The notes: a model not told the origin generated them from the letters alone. DNA of 64,000 nucleotides from Zeugodacus cucurbitae (GCF_028554725.1 NC_071671.1:57740501-57804500), one strand, 5' to 3'. Shown: positions 13,001-25,778, counted from the first letter of the stretch. Translations and numbers: made by a program.

Positions 13001-16000
13001 TGATAATTCGATGGTGACAACAATGCTGGAGGTGTTGCGAGTTATCGCCAAATCAGATGGACCACTTAAACATCCAATTGTATTCCTCTTCAACGGTGCT
13101 GAAGAGAATCCACTGCAGGCATCACACGGTTTTATAACACAACATAAATGGGCCAAGAATTGCAAGTGAGTTGGATGAGTTTGACAAAAAATATTAGTAT
13201 TAATGTCTAATCACACATTTTCACCTTAGAGCCTTAATAAATTTGGATGCTGCTGGTTCAGGAGGCCGCGAATTGCTCTTCCAGTCCGGACCTGGTAATC
13301 CATGGCTCATGAACTATTATCGTCGAGTGCCACATCCTTTTGCCAACACCTTGGGCGAGGAACTGTTTCAGAATGACTTTATACCATCCGACACAGATTT
13401 TCGTATTTTCCGTGATTATGGCGGTGTACCAGGTAAGTTTTAAAGATAACGCTCTAACCACTGAGTTACATATCTAATTTTTTCTTAATTATTTAGGTTT
13501 GGATATGGCTTATACCTACAATGGTTATGTCTATCACACGGAGTTTGATCGCTTCAACATCCTGCCGAAGGGTTCTCTACAAAATACCGGCGATAATGTC
13601 TTACACTTGGCCAGATCTATAGCTAACGCACCGGAAATGGAAAATCCAACAGTAAGTCGAAGCAAATCCAATTGTTAAAATTTATGCTATCTCTATATAA
13701 AATTTTTTTCTTGTCTCTCTCTCTCTCATTTAGGTCAATGCTGCTGGACATGTTATTTTCTACGATTTCCTCGGTTGGTTCATACTCTTCTACTCGCTAA
13801 ACACCAGCATCATCGTGAACAGTGTGGTCTGTGCGATAGCTGTTTGTGCCATAGGTGTCTCGCTCTTCTTCATGTCAGCACGTTCGGGTCTTGGCTGGTT
13901 GGCGATTATACGCCGCTATGCACTCGCATTTGCCATACAACTACTTTCACTCTCAGTGGGTGCAGCTATTGCCGTAATTATTGCATTATTTATGGATGGC
14001 GTTGGACGCTCTATGACGTGGTTTAGTCAAACATGGTTAATTTGTGGTCTCTACTTTTGTCCAATATTTTTCTGCATGGGCTTCTTTCCGGCATTGTTCT
14101 TGGAGCGTACAAAAAAGGTGAGATCTACAAGTTTTGTGTGTTTGAGGTTATAACCAACATTTCTTTGTTTTTTTGTTTTTAAGGATCTCTTGAGTTTGGG
14201 CTTCCGTATTCAACTTTTCATGCATTCACACTGTCTATTGCTAATTTTGCTAACGATCTTCCTTACCGCATTCAATGTGCGTTCGGCTTTCATGTTTATG
14301 CTTGCTGTGCTATTTGACATCGCAGCTCTGATCATTAACCTAATTACAAAATGGCATCGTAAAGGTAAGTAAATCAGATTATAAATATGGACCAAAACCG
14401 TAGATGTTCCTCGGTTACTCAAACTCTCAAAAAGCAATTCCACTCAACATAAAATCAATTGAATTCCTCTTTGACTTTCTTTTTTTTCTCCACTCATTTC
14501 TAAGGCAAATATTCGAGTGAACCCGATTCCTCTGGTAGGAAACTTAGGTCGAATATTTAGAAAGAAAACTATAAATAAATTTTTAGATCGGTATATCAAC
14601 TATGACTTCGTAAAATATAGTTCCTAACGATCTGTAGATCATAGAAAAGTCTCCACTGCCACATTAACTTAAACTCTCTCAACCGACCAGCATTGGTTGG
14701 TTTAGAAGCTTCAATAATGACTGCTGAAGACTACAAAGAATTTTAATGATCTCGTCTATAAGTTATCCCAATAAAAATTCACTGAGAAGTAATATTCATT
14801 TTTACAAAGGATTATTCATATCTGTTCGTGAACAGAAAATAATCATATTTTTTACTTTTGAGTTTTTGAGAGTAACTTTGAGAGAATATTGTGCATCTCT
14901 CACTTGTCCGAATACTTCCTACATGTCGGATCTAGTTCATGAAGGTTGTCAAATTTACTGATAACTATTTAATGAATGAAGAAGTACGGTAGAAGAAATT
15001 GCTTTCCTAGTTGGAGGCAGTAATGAAGATAAAACCTTATTGAGAGATTTTTTAATAACTGTTGCTCCAACTTATTAAGATTGACTTTAATTGAATAATT
15101 GTTTTTAAATATTTAAAATTATGTTCTAAAAATATCCTAATTTTTCTTAAATTATTACACAGCTTATTGGTTCGCCATTGCCGTGATGATTTGCCAAGTC
15201 TTGCCGTTCATATACTATACCTCAACAGCACATGAAATTTACTTTACGATGATACCGATGATGGGACGTTCAGGTTCAGCTTCTAACCCGGATATTATTA
15301 TTGCTGCTATAGCAGTCTTCTTTGGATGCCTATTCGCTGGATTCATAGTAAGTCTTATACTTAGTTCTTCAAAGATTTTTTATTTTTAAATAAGAATCAA
15401 ATTTTAGATGCCACTCTATATGTTCTTCCGCAAAACGCGTACGATCATGCTTTGTTTCTTGGGCGTCACAGTAGTCTTCATAATACTAGCGGTCACACCA
15501 GTTGGTTTTCCATATACACCGAAGGTCGCGGTGCAACGTTATTCGCTACTCGTGAGTACAACTTGATTTTTAAGAAGCTGTTATTATATTTATAAGATAT
15601 TGTAATCACTTAATGACAGCATGCGAAACGTGTACTACATAATGCCGATGGCAGTGAACGCCTCAATGAATCGGGCGTTTATATATATTCGCAGGACAGA
15701 CGTACACACATGGCGGATGGTAAGTTCTTTGATTGAATTTATTTAATTATTTTGAAGAATTTTTTTCACTAAAAATATTACAGACAACATAAAAAGTATT
15801 GGCGTAAAACATAAAGTCAGTGACATCTGTAATGATGAGCTCTACTGTGGCCTCCCCATATACAATCATCGTTGGCACAAGGCGAAGTTAGTAGCATGCG
15901 TTAAACTCACTCGCATATTTCTACTATTTTAATATTTTTTTCCCCAGAGAACACAGCTTTTGGATACCCACCGATGAGGAGCCCAATATACCTGGCGAAA

Positions 16001-16485
16001 ACCCTAAACTAACGCTGACAGCCAAAACTGATGGGGACACAGCCAATACAAGCCGTTATAGCTTTACGCTCACCGGTCCCGATCACATGACAATATTTAT
16101 TGGCCCAAAAGCACCAGCTAAAATTGTTAAATGGTCTTTCAACGATACAATGATACGTGATAATTGGGAACCACCCTACTTCATCTACTACTCATATGGC
16201 AAAGATAACAGTCCATTAGATTTCTACATTGATTTGGAGGTAATCGCACTTATCTTTAATTGAGTGTTTTCAATTAAATTAAATTTTTTATTTTTTTATT
16301 TATTTGCATACTTGTAGACTACAAGCGTTAACGCGAACACACCAAATTTGGAAATCGGCATAGGTGGCCATTATATACATCAGACACGCATACGTACCGA
16401 TGGTTATGAAAAGTTCGTGCAAAGCTTCCCGAATTATGCTTATGTATCAGACTGGCCGGCTTTCTATGAAAGTTGGCTATTTTAA
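10016..16485 (+). CDS. ERMP1-A: endoplasmic reticulum metallopeptidase 1-like (M28), 862 aa
   Basis: Polytopic ER membrane zinc peptidase of the Fxna/ERMP1 group. Exons: 10016-10021, 12498-13165, 13230-13432, 13497-13651, 13734-14117, 14184-14364, 15163-15347, 15408-15551, 15620-15719, 15784-15886, 15948-16239, 16318-16485; all introns GT-AG. The first exon codes only Met-Gly (ATGGGT/gtaagt) and joins in phase 0 to FKSKYHIDVDF..., which is why I chose this start. One N-terminal membrane segment (about residues 24-45) precedes the peptidase domain. Metal-site motifs are SHFDSV (His158), GAGDD, NGAEE (Glu204/205), NLDAAG (Asp231) and YHTEFD (His306). Eight or so hydrophobic segments follow, then a C-terminal lumenal domain ending ESWLF, the same tail as ERMP1-B. 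Oddity: GDDNSM where the paralogues have DDGAM. The substrate is unknown. Family and exons are secure; the two-codon first exon is likely but unproven. Confidence 0.88.
10022..12497. other. Intron 1 of ERMP1-A (non-coding)
   Basis: About 2.5 kb, AT-rich, no protein recognised. A cluster of ATTA/TAAT homeodomain-type cores with imperfect dyad symmetry lies at about 11,845-11,905 (TTAGCAAGCAATTAATTAAT on one side, TTAATTGCTAA on the other). The 65-codon open frame at 12,226-12,423 shows no homology to known domains and is taken as chance. Confidence 0.5.
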
Positions 16486-16633
16486 AATGTGAAAAACTGA
16501 AAAAAGCTTTTGAAAAGTCATGCTTCAAATATGCTAATCAATGTATATGTATGTTGAACATTATTGTTGTTGCACCGAAAAGCATTTGTAAAGATACTCG
16601 TAATTTATGTATAGTTATTAACAAGTTTTACTA

Positions 16634-16639
16634 AATAAA
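16634..16639 (+). terminator. Polyadenylation signal AATAAA of ERMP1-A
   Basis: First canonical hexamer after the stop codon, about 150 nt downstream, which is a normal 3' UTR length for a fly gene. Confidence 0.6.
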
Positions 16640-16787
16640 ATTAAGAAAAAAACGATACTAGAATTATTTAAAAAAATCGAGTTAAGTTGTTTCATTTATC
16701 AATATAATATATAATTGGTTGAGATATACATTTCTGTGACCTTAAAGAAAATCAATTCCCTTGAGAACGAAGAAATATTGCTTTGGC

Positions 16788-17143
16788 ACATTTTTGACAG
16801 ATTGAGTGGTTTTCAATAATATCGAAGTGCGAAATTTCAACTGCAGTTGAGTTAAGTTGTGAGATGTATTAGAAGCTTAAATATCTTCATCAAGCATACA
16901 CGATTTTAAACTAAGTTGACTCCCCCAAACACTCAATTAAAATCTTTTCGATAGCTTGAGTTGTCATCGTCAACCAAATTTCAACTGAATTTGAGTTGTG
17001 TTGTAAACCCCATTATGAACATAGATACCTTCATTAAGCATACGCGATTTGAAACTAAGTTGAGTCTCCCAAATACATAATTTAAACATTTTTGACCAGT
17101 TGAGTTGTATTCGCCTGCCAAATTTCAACTAAAGTGAAGTTGA
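16788..17143. repeat. 144-bp tandem repeat, about 2.5 copies
   Basis: The word AAATTTCAACT recurs at 16,832, 16,976 and 17,120, exactly 144 bp apart. Within each unit the order is the same: AAATTTCAACT, GAGTTGTG-like, CTTCATYAAGCATACRCGATTT, AAACTAAGTTGA, CAATTAAA, then TTGAGTTGT. A partial unit precedes the first and another ends the block. Divergence is about 15-25 percent by eye. Satellite-like, non-coding. Confidence 0.85.
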
Positions 17144-18235
17144 GTTGTAAGTCATTTACGTATACATGTTTGCATTCAACTGATATCAGCAAGCAGTCTA
17201 TATTTGCTCTTACTTACATTATTGTCTTCACATCGCTCTCTCAAGAGCGTAAACAACGAAAGTGCTGCTAAAGTTAACGGGTCGTAAGAGTGTATAAATA
17301 TTGTATGAGTAGTTTCATTCATTAAAACTTGAAACAACTGATCTTGCAAAACATTTGCTGCTACATACCATATACATATATTACTATAATTAGCAACAGT
17401 GCGAAAATCTGTAGTGCCATTTCAAAACAAGCTAATCTCACTCAGGTGACAACGTAAAAGTGTATAGTTAACGGTACTTGAGCGTTATCACACAAGTGTT
17501 TTGATAATGTTTTACTTCCAAATTCACTATCGCCATGATTAATAAGACAAGTACTTTGGATTTCATACTTAATCAATTAATAATTCGTACAACTCGTGAT
17601 TTCGAGCGTTTCTTTCCCGTATCGCTGCAAATTTTTAGTAGCAATCTCAAGTAAAAACCCATATGGGGGAACATTTCCATTCATTATAACTTTTATTTCG
17701 CCGTTAGTGCCGGTATGAAGTAGTTCATTTTTAGTGAGGAAGCGAAACGGAAAGACAAACGAGTGTTGTTATTAAATATTGTTAAATGGTATACATAGTA
17801 TAGATATATATACAGAATATTTGTGTTGTGATTCGAAAAAAAGTAAAATTGGTTTAATAAAATATTAAAAAATTAAGGAGAACAAATTACAGTAACAATA
17901 AAACTACAACGATATTTTAGCTAAGTGAACATTTTAACAATCTGTAAAAAATTAAGTTAATAGTATCCAATAAAAAACAACTGCAGAAAATATCTAACAA
18001 CAAAAACAAACTTCCCTTTAATCTAAAATAAAAAAATTGCAAACACATGGTTTAATCAAATGATATGAAATAAAGTGACGGCATGTACAGTGGGATGGGT
18101 GTGTGAAAAAAAGTTTCAATTGTGAATAAAATATTTTTTTTAAAGAATGACTGAAAAATAACTTCAAAACGGAACACTTAAGTCTCTTTAAGTTCAATAA
18201 TTATTTGGTGCTGCGTATAACTCCGAATACCATAA

Positions 18236-18951
18236 TACGAGGGCTACTATATATATTTCGGGCCTAATTATGAAAATAGGAATATTTATCAATCAAAAAG
18301 GTTTTATTGTTTTTCAAAATATTCTCCATCAAGATTTATACACTCAAACCAATTTTCGAAGCACTTTTTTTAGCCTTTTTTTGAGCGATTGTCAAATTGA
18401 GCGGGATCCAACGAGAACAAACCTTTTTTACGGCCAGGTGATCATGCAATATCGAATGTATGCTGGTGGGAGAAATGCATAGGCATGCCTCTATCTGAAG
18501 GTATGTTACATGACGGTCTTGCATTATCAGTTCACGTACGGCATCGATGTTTTCTGGCACAGCGGCTGTTTTTGGACGACCTTCACGGAATTCGTCTTTG
18601 AGCGAGCGTCGGCCACGATTGAATTCGTTGTACCAGTTTTTCACAGTGCTATAGGATGGTGCTTCATAGCCATACAAAGATTCTAGTTCATCGATGCACT
18701 CTTGTCGCGATAATCCACGTCGAAATTTGTGAAAAATGATCGCACGAAAACGTTCACGAGTTAATTCAATTTTTTGGCCGAGATGAATTTTTTAATTCCT
18801 GTAAATAAAACAATTCACTATTAAATGACAAAACGTTCTGAGCGATGTTATGCTAAATGCTAAAATGTCAAACTTTCCAATGGAAATGTCAGATTGCACC
18901 TGGCATCACTTAGTGCTGCCTAGGCCAGAAATATATATAGCAGCCCTCGTA
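18236..18951 (-). mobile_element. Internally deleted mariner with intact terminal repeats
   Basis: Terminal inverted repeats TACGAGGGCTACTATATATA (left) and TACGAGGGCTGCTATATATA (right, reverse complement), flanked by TA as expected for Tc1/mariner insertion. On the minus strand about 18,340-18,780 encodes the transposase N-terminal paired helix-turn-helix domain (ELTRERFRAIIFHKFRRGLS, later EFREGRPKT and HLAVKKVCSRWIP). The catalytic D,D34D domain is entirely deleted and the start is missing, so this roughly 712-bp copy is non-autonomous. It is a different family from the TGTTCAAAAAATAACGG mariner remnants in this window. Confidence 0.88.
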
Positions 18952-19242
18952 CTTTCTAGTTGGGCAAGATGAGATATTAACCATCCTCATTCAAAGGTTA
19001 TGTTGAAAACGATCAAAAGTGCAAAAACTCGTCTGAGTTACTACATAAGAAAAATGGACACTTATCATACAGCAGCAACTATTCCACCGATTTTACACCA
19101 TTGACCACCAATATCTGTGAAATATATTAATGAAACTTAGTGGAAAGATCTACTTTTATACTAGCTTCACCTCAACTACTTAATTTTCGTTATTCTAGGT
19201 CTTTGTTTGCCGAATACATCTACCATATCAAATATAAAAAAA

Positions 19243-19252
19243 TATATAAAAG
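19243..19252 (+). promoter_or_regulatory. TATA box of ERMP1-B
   Basis: TATATAAAAG lies about 82 nt before the proposed ATG at 19,334. With the usual 25-32 nt spacing, transcription would start near 19,275-19,280 and leave a leader of about 55-60 nt. This supports the assignment of the tiny first exon. Confidence 0.5.
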
Positions 19253-19333
19253 TGACCAATGAACAAGTAAAGTGATTGAGTGGGATATTTGGAAACCTCT
19301 TCAGATAAATACAACAATTACGAGATAGCAAAA

Positions 19334-22300
19334 ATGCTTGTACGTAAATTTAGTTAATTTATTTTATTTTTGAATTTTATGTAAATAAAATATTATTGAA
19401 TTTTCTTTCGTGTGTTCAAAAATAACGGGAATTTTCATGTTTTTTTAATATTTATTCATTTGTCTACATTAATGTTCTCGCCTTCAAAGTAGTCCTCATT
19501 CCATATATCAGCGTTGCTTCGAATCGTCGAAACACTTCTCGAACTCGGTTTTGGGAATATCCTTAGGTCTTACAACGGTCAACGAAGTGAGAGCTTTTAA
19601 CAAACGAAAGTCGCCAAGCTCATAAAAAAACGTCTAACGCTACTACAGAAAAAGTCAGGAATGTATTCTGTCGTACTTCAGGGTCATATTGTTATTAAAC
19701 AAGTAAGGAAAGGCTAAGTTCGGGTGCAACCGAACATTTTATACTCTCGCAATTTATTGAAGAAATTTAACCAATACATATATGCGGAATAAAGCTCACC
19801 GTATTTTTGAAAAACCTATAATTAGGTATATGGGAGCTAGGAGAAGATACTTTTGAAAAACCTACAATGAGGTATATGGAAATGTTATGACCCGATTTTA
19901 ATAATTTTTGGAACAGAGACACACTATTAGAAGAAAACAATTTCCTCTGAATTAAATTGAGATATCTGAGATATTTACCCATATTCTCGGTTAAAATTTA
20001 TTCTTAGGCGCTGAGTTCAACATGTTGAATATCTGGGGCCTTTAAAAGTTATGGTCCGTTTTCGACAATTTTTTCACAAGTGAAGCCAGAGATGATATGC
20101 ATTAATTGAGTAAAGTTTTATTCCGTTATCTTCATTGGTTCCTCATGTTAACATTATAAAGTGAAGGAATAAGATGGATTTCAAAATTGAGTTATAAGGA
20201 AAGTAGTAGTGGTTGTGAACCGATTTCGCCCACTTTTTGTCCGTGTTATCAGGGTGTCAAGAAAATATTATATACCGAATTTCATTCGAATCGGTCTAGT
20301 AGTTCCTGAGATATGGTTTTTGACCCATAAGTGGGCGATACCACGCCCATTTTCCATTTTGTAAAAAAAACTGAGTACAGCTCCCTTCTGCTATTATTTC
20401 CGTTTTAGTGTTTCTGACGTTTTTCGTTCGTTAGTTAACCCACTTTTAGTAATTTTCAACCTAACCTTTGTATGGGAGGTGGGCGTGTTTATTATCCGAT
20501 TTCAACTATTTTCATGGTGTGTGGTGGGGTATGTAAGAGAACCGACTGCAGAAAGTTTGGTTTATATAGATTTATTAGTTTGCGAGTTAAATACAAATAA
20601 CCGATAACGATTTGTGGGCAGGGCCACGCCCACTTCCCCAAAAAAATTACATCCAAATATGCCCCTTCCTAGTGCGACACCTTATTCCAAATTTTACTTT
20701 TATATCTTCATTTATGGCTTAGTTATGACACTTTATGTGCTTTTGGTTTTCGCCATTTTGTGGGCGTGGCAATGGTCCGATTCTGCCCATTTTCGAACTT
20801 GATCTTCTTATGGTGCCAAGGAATATTTGTGCCAAGTTTCGTCAAGATATCTTAATTTTTACTCAAGTTACAGCTTGCACAGACGGACAGACGGACAGAC
20901 GGACGGACGGACAGACCTCCGGATTTCAAATCTACTCGTCACCCTGATCACTTTCATATATATGACTCTATATCTAACTCTTTTAGTTTTTTTAGGTGTT
21001 ACAAACAACCGTTATGTGAACAAAACTATAATACTCTCTTTAGCAACTTTTGTTGCGAGAGTATAAAAATATCAAAAATCGGACTTTATAAACCCGCGAA
21101 ATTTTAAAATTGCCGTTATTTTTTGAACACTAATTCATATTCATCTTCATCTTAACATGGATTGGATTTGGAAGAGAAATTGGCGTCACCAATACGTATG
21201 AAACCTCTCTTGAATGAACACTATCTTCGAGCGATTGTTGTCCGTCTAAGAGACGGTCATTTGTTCTAAACAATTTAACTTGGTGCATGAAAAAATGTCC
21301 GCTCAAGGGAGGAGTACGTTAGGAGAGGTTTCTCTGTACATCGATTTAAAGAATTGTTAACGAAATATGGTATGGAAATTCGATTGGTTCCATAACATAG
21401 ATAGTTAGCCATGTAAGAATGCATACAAAATGCAGTTCTCTCTTCATCCGCTACAAACAATAACTGAAACCTGCCACATTATAACTTCTGATTGTTATTT
21501 TAGTGGCAAAAAACCTACTCCAAATCATTTTCAGTAATATTATTGTTTTGATAGTCCTTGGTCAGATTTATATCCGGCTTTATACAAGTTACGTTCACTC
21601 GACAGTCGTGAGACCAACAACTCTGGTCAGACTATAGCAAAATAGCTGCAATATAATATTACCCTAAAGCATGTCGTTACCACCATAAACGTCATACAAC
21701 TCACCAACTCAACACTCTACAAATTTCTAAAAAACCATTTTCTTACATTTCATTAACTTACTTAGCGCTCGCGTAATAAAAAACTCAGCTGGTATTATGC
21801 GGTTTGCTTCACCGCATTCTGGATAATACTCTATGTGGCAATAGTGGTGCAGCAAGTGAACCATCTACCCACACCACTCACATATAAGGATGCGGCAACA
21901 CACACGGATGAGTTCATTGCCGAACGTGCTGAGCATTTCCTTTTAAAACTCAGTAATCTCGGTCCCAAAGTACTCGGTAGTGAGGCGAATGAAGTGAAAG
22001 CGGTGCAATTAATAATGGATGAAATTAGTGCGATCCAAAAGCAAAAAAGTGATTACTTTGATATTGAAGTGGATAAGCAAGTGGTCTCCGGACAATACTC
22101 AGTCACACGTCTATATCAGGGCGTACAAAATGTCATAGTCAAATTGAGTGCCAAAACCAGTACGAGTTCAAACTATTTACTCATAAATGCACATTTTGAC
22201 AGCGTGCCGACGAGTCCCGGTGCTAGTGATGATGGCGCAATGGTAGCCGTAATGTTGGAGGCTCTGCGCGTACTGGCAATATCTAAAGGACCGCTTGAAC

Positions 22301-25300
22301 ATCCTATAGTGTTTCTATTCAATGGCGCTGAGGAGGATGGACTCTTTGGATCGCACGGTTTTGTTAGCCAACACAAGTGGGCGAAGAACTGCAAGTACGA
22401 CTTATTTTTGAACAAGAATTAATTTGAAAATCCTTAAACATTTTTCAATTAATGTTTCATTTTTTCAAGAGTCGTAATCAACTTGGACGCCGCTGGTTCG
22501 GGTGGTCGTGAACTACTCTTTCGTTCGGCTGCCAATAGTCCCTGGCTCATCAACTACTACAGTCGTGTGCCACATCCATTCGCCAATGTTGTGGCTGAGG
22601 AACTCTTTCAGTACAATTTAATACCATCTGACACGGATTTTCGAGTTTTTCGAAACTACGCCGGTATGCAGGGTAGGTGTTCTGGCAAGTTAAATATTTA
22701 TATTCAAAATAAGTAATTTTTTGTTTATTCACACAGGTCTTGATTTGGCTTATGTTTATAACGGTTATGTTTATCATACGGAATTCGATAGCTTCAGCGT
22801 TTTTCCAAAAGCATCTCTACAAAATACCGGCGATAATGTGCTCAGTTTGGCACAAGCTATCGGTAATGCGCCCGAAATGAGAAAGGCAATGGTAAGGAAT
22901 CAGTTGTTGCTTTAAGAGCTGTGCGAAAAACTTAATCTATCTAACTAATCTACTCAGGGTTATAGCACTTAATACATAAATTTGTTTCCTAAATGGGTTA
23001 GGTGTGTTTCAATGGTTCAAAAACACAAATTTTCCTATTTTTTAATATACAAAATTATATATTTTATTTAAGCAATTCAGCATATCCAAAATGCATATGT
23101 AAGCAGTATTTTGGGAATTTTTTATTTAAGAAAACCGAAAACTGAGCCCTTGGTACCTCACCTCCCTTGACGTCTTAAAAAATGCTCTTGTCGTGGACAG
23201 TATAACTCAGTATTGGTTCAAAATCAAAGTCGCTTCATAGCTTTTCGAGAAATCGTGTTTAAAGTTAAAAAAAAAAATGATGTGGGCTCTTGGACCAAAC
23301 TACTAATGGGTCGAACTCTTAGAATTGTATTCAAATCGATTTTAGGAAATTTTTGGAGAATATTGTAAACATATTGCACTATTTAATAAAACCAAAAAGA
23401 TCGGCTTTTCTTTGATTTCCAAACCCACCTAACCCCTTAAGCTTAAGGAGTCGAAAAAATAATATCGTTCTGTTTAGACATTATTTGTTATAAATACTAC
23501 TCTAGCAAGCATTATTATTAATATTCTGAATCTCTTCCTTCCACAGTCCAATAATGACCAACCTGAGTATCTAATTTTCTACGATTTCCTCGGCTGGTTT
23601 ATGCTCTCTTACACGCTGCAGACCAGCATTATCATCAATATGGTTGTCTGCGCGGCCGCCTTGATTGCGATCACAATTTCACTCTACTTTATGTCGAAGA
23701 AATCACATTTAAGTTGGCTACCCTTCATGATACACTGTCTACTAACACTGATCATACAAATAATCTCAGTCGCTTTGGCTGCTGGCATACCGTTATTTAT
23801 AGCATACTTCATGGATGTTATCGGGAGTTCCATGTCGTGGTTCTCTGAGAATTGGTTGATATGCGGTCTTTACTTTTGTCCAGTATTTTTCGCTTTGGGC
23901 ATTTTACCCGCCGTCTTTCTGGAATGCACTAAGAAGGTGAGTTATTAATGGTTCAGATTTTCGTTACAATTTTTTTATTACTTTTTCTCTCTCTCTCTCT
24001 TTCTTTGCTAGCAATTACTTGGCTTGAATTTTCGCATACAATTATTTATGCACTCACACTGTCTCCTACTAATCATTTTAACGATCGCTTTAACTTGTTT
24101 AGGCATACGTTCGGCCTATATGTTCATGTTGCCCGTATTGTTTTATGCCGGAGCATTGATTATAAATTTATTAACACAATTGCATAATATTAGTAAGTAG
24201 TGTTAGTTATTGATACCATATACATTTCATATATTTATTTATACCAATGTCTCACAGATCATTGGTTTGCCATACCAATCGTAATCAGTCAAATAATGCC
24301 GTTCATATATATCACATATGTTGCGGAGTATTTATATTTCATATTAATACCGGTGACTGGACGCAGTGGCAGCTCGTCAAATCCAGATTTACTAATCTCT
24401 TTAGTTGCCATAATAATGAGTGTACTAAGCAGTGGATTTTTGGTGAGTCAAATATTATAAGTTCATAACTTTTATTATTATTCTCTCAATTTTTCCAGAT
24501 TCCATTATATTTTTTGTTCCGCAAAACACGTACCATAATCTCATGCTTCTTGGCTGTCACTGTAATTTTCATTATATTGGCTTCTACACCGATAGGTGCA
24601 CCCTATACCGCACAATTGGCGCCACAACGTTATTCAATACAGGTAAATCTTAGCAATCGATTGGAAATATAAATTAAATAAACCAATTTGTTCCATTTAA
24701 TTTATCCACCAGCATACGAATCACGTACAACATAAACTCGATGGCAGTATGGGCTTCAATGAGTCGGCGATATATCTCTATCAACAAGATCGTCACATTG
24801 ATACGGCGGAGGGTAAGCGACTTCGGAAGGAAGAAAAATTTATATCCGTCTATTAACACAAACAAAAATCCATTTTCAGATGTAATAAATCGCTTCGAAG
24901 CCATCTATGAAACCAGCGTTGTCTGCAACGATCCAACGACTTGTCGACAAAATCGACCCAGGTTGGTTAAAACGAATGTATGTGATCTATAATTTTAACA
25001 TAATTTATTTATTTCAGCGTTTTCTATTCACCACGTAGTATGTGGCTACCCGTGAATCAGGCACCCATTGTACCCAGTGAGAAACCTGTGCTAACAATAA
25101 CTTCTTCTTCGTTACTGGATGGCACACAAACGCGTCGTTACAATTATACATTAACCGGTCCAGATCACATGTCGATTATTATTGAACCAAAAGCGTCGGC
25201 AAAAATCGTAAATTGGTCCTTTGATAAAGCATTGTTGACTAGACCAAGAAAAAATTACGCAATCATATTCTCATATGGTGTAGATAGCAAAGCGTTTGAG

Positions 25301-25689
25301 TTCTTCGTAGATTTAGAGGTATGTTATTTGAACACAAGTAAAAACCGCAAAACTCGATTAAAAAAAAAATGAGGATAAATCTTACAGTTTTAATTTTTGA
25401 TAACTCAAATCAGTTAGTTCGTAAGCCCTGCTCAAACGTATATATTCAGTTCTGCTTGGCGTTTATTTCTTGTGTCTTCGTAATTAAAAAAAAATGTCAT
25501 TTTTTAATTTTCCAATTTCAGAACACTACCAATAATGGTACCACTGGGAATTTAGAGATTGGCATTGCCGGTAATTGGATACATCAGACAATTCAACGCG
25601 CTAAGATTTATGATGAATTCCTAAAGAGTTTTCCGAAATATGTTACGTTCCAAAGCTGGATTGCCAGCTATGAAACTTGGTTATTTTAA
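19334..25689 (+). CDS. ERMP1-B: endoplasmic reticulum metallopeptidase 1-like (M28), 847 aa
   Basis: Second tandem ERMP1 paralogue. Exons: 19334-19339 (proposed), 21766-22394, 22470-22672, 22737-22891, 23547-23936, 24012-24192, 24258-24442, 24499-24642, 24713-24812, 24880-24961, 25018-25318, 25522-25689. Exons 3, 4, 6-9 and 12 have exactly the same lengths as in ERMP1-A (203, 155, 181, 185, 144, 100, 168 nt), showing a duplication. The first exon gives Met-Leu (gcaaaaATGCTT/gtacgt), mirrors the two-codon exon of A and joins in phase 0. Motifs AHFDSV (His145), GASDDGAM, NGAEE (Glu191/192), NLDAAG and YHTEFD are intact. It lacks a few residues (YVHWTMVN in A, YSVTRLY here) before YQGVQNV. One N-terminal and several C-terminal membrane segments are seen. 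Intron 1 is loaded with transposon sequence, and the C-terminal tail ETWLF matches A. Probably active; substrate unknown. Confidence 0.85.
19411..21130 (-). mobile_element. Mariner remnant split by an INE-1-like repeat (in intron 1 of ERMP1-B)
   Basis: Left end GTGTTCAAAAATAACGGGAA at 19,412 and right end, read in reverse, GTGTTCAAAAAATAACGGCA (to 21,130) are the two terminal repeats of one element. On the minus strand 19,440-19,540 carries the transposase tail (DYFEGENINV-like, then stop) and 19,570-19,690 matches the 5' transposase region of the remnant at 30,235. The catalytic core is deleted and the INE-1-like repeat at 19,698-21,069 sits in what remains. Confidence 0.72.
19698..21069 (-). 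mobile_element. INE-1/DINE-1-like repeat, copy 3
   Basis: Reverse-oriented copy: AACAAGTAAGGAAAGGCTAA, GTTCGGGTGCAACCGAAC stem-loop and ATTTTATACTCTCGCAA at the left, with TTGTTGCGAGAGTATAAAA at the right. The tetranucleotide tract (GACGGACA)n is at about 20,880-20,918. The translated frames here are repeat translations. Confidence 0.72.
22994..23436. mobile_element. Candidate MITE in intron 4 of ERMP1-B
   Basis: Imperfect terminal inverted repeats GGGTTAGGTGTGTTTCAA (left) and GGGGTTAGGTGGGTTTGGAA (right, reverse complement) bound about 440 bp of non-coding DNA. This intron is about 655 bp against 82 bp at the same position in ERMP1-A, which fits an insertion. A clear target-site duplication was not found; only the right flank reads TTAA. 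Confidence 0.5.
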
Positions 25690-25720
25690 TGTGGGACTAT
25701 ATTTGTAATGATTAAATTGT

Positions 25721-25726
25721 AATAAA
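25721..25726 (+). terminator. Polyadenylation signal AATAAA of ERMP1-B
   Basis: Canonical hexamer 32 nt after the stop codon, implying a very short 3' UTR. Confidence 0.55.
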
Positions 25727-25778
25727 TGTTATAAAAATTGAAAATAATATCGAAGGCAATAAGTTGAGCTTGTCTTAA

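Larger units (their letters stand above)
16640..19242. other. Spacer between ERMP1-A and ERMP1-B
   Basis: Holds the 144-bp tandem repeat (16,788-17,143) and a deleted mariner (18,236-18,951), both listed separately. The rest is AT-rich, with a less AT-rich leader-like block around 17,150-17,780 that lacks any recognisable frame. No other gene is seen. Confidence 0.45.

Noticed and set aside
12944..13165. Minus-strand frame opposite ERMP1-A exon 2 (similar ones at 22,173 and 34,393)
   Set aside because: The same antisense frame is seen in all three paralogues because the sense coding sequence is conserved.
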